DNA of 8,026 bases, taken from assembly GCA_013139395.1 (NCBI GenBank), contig WTAX01000250.1, forward strand, positions 1 to 8,026. Reading direction: 5' to 3'. This DNA comes from Gammaproteobacteria bacterium. Its GTDB lineage: Bacteria > Pseudomonadota > Gammaproteobacteria > GRL18. Shown piece by piece: positions 6,136 to 8,026 of the stretch; position 1 is the first letter of the stretch, and each line of letters starts with the position of its first letter. Made by a program: the position numbers and the translations under genes. The notes under the pieces are model-generated. The model did no database searches. It was not told where the DNA came from and worked only from the letters and a program-made list of their open reading frames with translations.

Positions 6136-7056
6136 ATGTTAGTGAAAAATAATATGCAGCAGATTATTGAAAATAATCGTCTGGTACTTATGGAAGCTGC
6201 AATTGTTGAACGGTTGCGACGTTCAAGTGATATTGAACTTCATGATGAGCTGCTTAATGCACCATTAATTTATGAACAAAATGGAAAAAAAGCATTAGGA
6301 AAACTCTATCAGGAATATGTCGACATTGCGTTTGAGTCCAGTGTGCCGGTTCTTTTGTTTACTCCTACATGGAGAGCTAACCAGTCCAGAGTGAAAAATG
6401 CCAATATATCGCAAGCAATTAATATTGATGCTGTGCATTTTATGCAGGAATTTAGAAATTCTCAAACGAGTCATAAAAACGAGATTAAAATTGGTGGCTT
6501 AATTGGATGTAAGAATGACTGCTATAAACCAAATGAAGGTTTGTCAGCATCCGAGGCTCAGGCATTTCACTCTTGGCAAATAGAACAGCTTGTGCTGGGT
6601 GGGGTGGATTATTTGACTGCTGAGACTCTTCCGAATGTTAATGAAGCATTAGGTATTGCTAAAGCAATGGAAAGCACAGGAATTCCATATATTATCAGTT
6701 TTGTTATCTCACGTGATGGACGTATTTTAGATGGAACCAACATCATTGATGCAATTGAAATTATTGATTCCAGGACAGTGAATAAGCCTCTGGGTTATTT
6801 ATTTAATTGCTCGTTTCCTGCATTTATATGTCCTGATAAGCAGCCCAAAAAATTATTTAAAAGATTGATTGGCTGTCAGGCAAATGCATCATCTATGGAT
6901 CATTGCGATCTTGATGGCGCCGCTCAGCTAGAAGCAGAGACTGTATCTGAATGGGGTAGTCTGATGCTTAAACTGAATCATGAGTATGGGATGAAGATCC
7001 TTGGCGGCTGCTGTGGAACTAATGGTGAACATCTGCGATATATTGCCGGAAAATAA
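6136..7056 (+). CDS. Homocysteine S-methyltransferase-family protein
   Basis: Predicted zinc-dependent methyltransferase making methionine from homocysteine, with S-methylmethionine, AdoMet, betaine or a similar donor. The zinc ligands of the (beta/alpha)8 barrel are present: C225 in LFNCSFPAF and C292-C293 in GGCCGTNGEH. TAETLPNVNEA (161-171) is the typical ETxPN segment, and PVLLFTPTWRANQSRV (71-86) matches the family's strand that carries the T-N motif, modified here. The N-terminal DGGxGTEL motif is replaced by MEAAIVERLRR, a subfamily trait I also recall from other proteins of unknown donor. Length (306) is normal. Start: AAGG at 6130-6133 is only 2 nt from the ATG at 6136 but 8 nt from an in-frame GTG at 6142; ATG at 6154 is a third option and all keep the whole domain. 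The gene is third in the run after the dehydrogenase and oxygenase. Confidence 0.85.
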   Translation: MLVKNNMQQIIENNRLVLMEAAIVERLRRSSDIELHDELLNAPLIYEQNGKKALGKLYQEYVDIAFESSVPVLLFTPTWRANQSRVKNANISQAINIDAVHFMQEFRNSQTSHKNEIKIGGLIGCKNDCYKPNEGLSASEAQAFHSWQIEQLVLGGVDYLTAETLPNVNEALGIAKAMESTGIPYIISFVISRDGRILDGTNIIDAIEIIDSRTVNKPLGYLFNCSFPAFICPDKQPKKLFKRLIGCQANASSMDHCDLDGAAQLEAETVSEWGSLMLKLNHEYGMKILGGCCGTNGEHLRYIAGK

Positions 7057-7178
7057 GTGGCCATAGGCTTAAGGGTCTTGGAAATACATGCCGAATAGTT
7101 ATGATAATTATTGGATTTTATGGAGAAGCGTGGTCATATGAATGATAAATTGTTATAGTGAAAGATTATAAAAAAACA

Positions 7179-7194
7179 CTCTTTTTAAAAAGAG
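7179..7194. repeat. Perfect 16-bp palindrome upstream of the second pentapeptide gene
   Basis: CTCTTTTTAAAAAGAG is fully self-complementary and is followed by GTCTCT and a run of six G (7201-7206). It lies about 45 bp before the start codon. With no U-tract after it, it is a poor terminator for the preceding methyltransferase gene and a more plausible operator or leader hairpin for the gene downstream. Confidence 0.35.
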
Positions 7195-7238
7195 GTCTCT
7201 GGGGGGAGAAAAAACAATCATAATAGGGAGGAATGAAA

Positions 7239-8026
7239 TTGATTGAAATTAAATCAAAAAATAGTGGGGAAACTATACTCAGTATTGATGCTGATACATT
7301 AACTCATGCTGATTTTCGATCCATGAATCTGAGAGATGCAGACTTAAGTAATACTGATTTAAGGCATGCGGACTTTTCATTGGCTAATTTAACGGGTGCA
7401 GATCTTAGTAATTCTCAACTACAATTTGCTGAATTTTCCGGGGCAAATATGTCTAAGGTTAACTTATTAGGTTCAGATCTTAGTCGCTCTGTTTTTAGTA
7501 GTGGAAGAGCTACTGGTGCAGCTAACTTAAATCATGCCAATTTGGGTCAGACTATTATGCTGGCGGCAGAATTGGACTTTGTCAATTTACAAAATACCAG
7601 TTTTAAGGATGCTGATTTAAGTTATGCATCGTTTAAATCAGCCGATCTGAGCAATTCAGATCTCTCTGAAGCTGATTTATGTGAAGCCTCTTTTCATCAT
7701 GCCAATCTAAGTAATTGTAATTTATCAGATACTGACTTATGTGGTGCTCATTTTAATAATGCGGACTTAAAAAATGCCAACCTGGATCGAGCTGAACTCA
7801 GTGGTGAAATAACGCAGCAACCCGCAGTTTTTACCCTGGCTAAATTGGAAAATGCCAGCATGGTCGGGACACATATGCCTCGAGTCATATTTAAAAAGGC
7901 TGATCTGTCGCAAACAGATATGCGTAATGCTAATTTAACTGATGCGATATTAAATGGTGCAATGCTGCGCAGTGCCAATGTGGCGGATGCTGATTTTTCC
8001 GGAGTCGCATTAAGTACCGTTCACAT
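7239..8026 (+). CDS. Cytoplasmic pentapeptide-repeat protein (partial, 3' end outside window)
   Basis: The frame is open to the window edge, giving 262 residues. After a short non-repeat cap (MIEIKSKNSGETILSIDADTL, 1-21) almost everything is pentapeptide repeats, e.g. HADFRSMNLRDADLSNTDLRHADF (23-46) and KSADLSNSDLSEADLCEASF (133-152), predicting a right-handed quadrilateral beta-helix. Two stretches break the five-residue register, SSGRATGAAN (87-96) and GEITQQPAVFTLA (189-201), probably loops bulging from the helix. There is no signal peptide, so it should be cytoplasmic, unlike the exported repeat protein at 2422-3201. I start it at TTG 7239: GGGAGGA (7226-7232) is 6 nt from the TTG but abuts the ATG at 7233, and related proteins as I recall them begin MIEIK. 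Starting at ATG adds only Met-Lys. Function is unknown; gyrase interaction, known for Qnr and MfpA, is only one possibility. Confidence 0.83.
   Translation, partial: MIEIKSKNSGETILSIDADTLTHADFRSMNLRDADLSNTDLRHADFSLANLTGADLSNSQLQFAEFSGANMSKVNLLGSDLSRSVFSSGRATGAANLNHANLGQTIMLAAELDFVNLQNTSFKDADLSYASFKSADLSNSDLSEADLCEASFHHANLSNCNLSDTDLCGAHFNNADLKNANLDRAELSGEITQQPAVFTLAKLENASMVGTHMPRVIFKKADLSQTDMRNANLTDAILNGAMLRSANVADADFSGVALSTVH

Noticed and set aside
7089..7142. 17-codon ORF between the methyltransferase and the second pentapeptide gene
   Set aside because: No ribosome binding site and no recognisable peptide features.
7748..7978. 76-codon minus-strand ORF
   Set aside because: It lies antisense within the repeat-rich coding frame of the pentapeptide gene, whose periodic codons leave opposite frames open.

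Overview
The window looks like ordinary chromosome from an AT-rich gammaproteobacterium. RsuA and a YcfD/RoxA-type ribosomal oxygenase, both close in sequence to the enterobacterial proteins as I remember them, point that way. The adenylate kinase and glutamate dehydrogenase resemble forms I associate with marine, Thiotrichales-like or sulfur-oxidising lineages; that finer placement is a guess. I see no phage, transposon, CRISPR, tRNA or rRNA.

Layout. Positions 3-200 (+) hold the tail of a glycerol-3-phosphate cytidylyltransferase-like gene, which converges on rsuA (249-941, -). Next comes about 630 bp of AT-rich non-coding DNA (942-1573). It holds a probable rsuA promoter, a tight three-member DnaA-box cluster (1232-1266), an orphan promoter-like element with direct repeats, and the terminator of adk (1574-1602). 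On the minus strand follow adk (1634-2311) and a gene for an exported pentapeptide-repeat protein (2422-3201). A 238-bp divergent spacer carries an FNR/Anr-type box placed for class II activation of the pentapeptide gene. On the plus strand there is then a compact run: NAD(P)-glutamate dehydrogenase (3440-4861), a RoxA-like 2-oxoglutarate/Fe(II) oxygenase (4895-6082) and a homocysteine S-methyltransferase-family protein (6136-7056). After a 182-bp gap, a second pentapeptide-repeat protein, without a signal peptide, starts at 7239 and runs off the window.

How the genes may work together. Most are housekeeping: adk balances adenine nucleotides, while RsuA and RoxA modify the two ribosomal subunits (16S pseudouridine and, for the E. 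coli RoxA family, L16 arginine hydroxylation). Glutamate dehydrogenase can produce the 2-oxoglutarate that RoxA consumes, and the methyltransferase would feed methionine synthesis; co-transcription of these three is inferred from orientation and short gaps. The two pentapeptide-repeat proteins and the non-coding DnaA-box region are the least explained parts. I did not find a convincing new multi-gene system.
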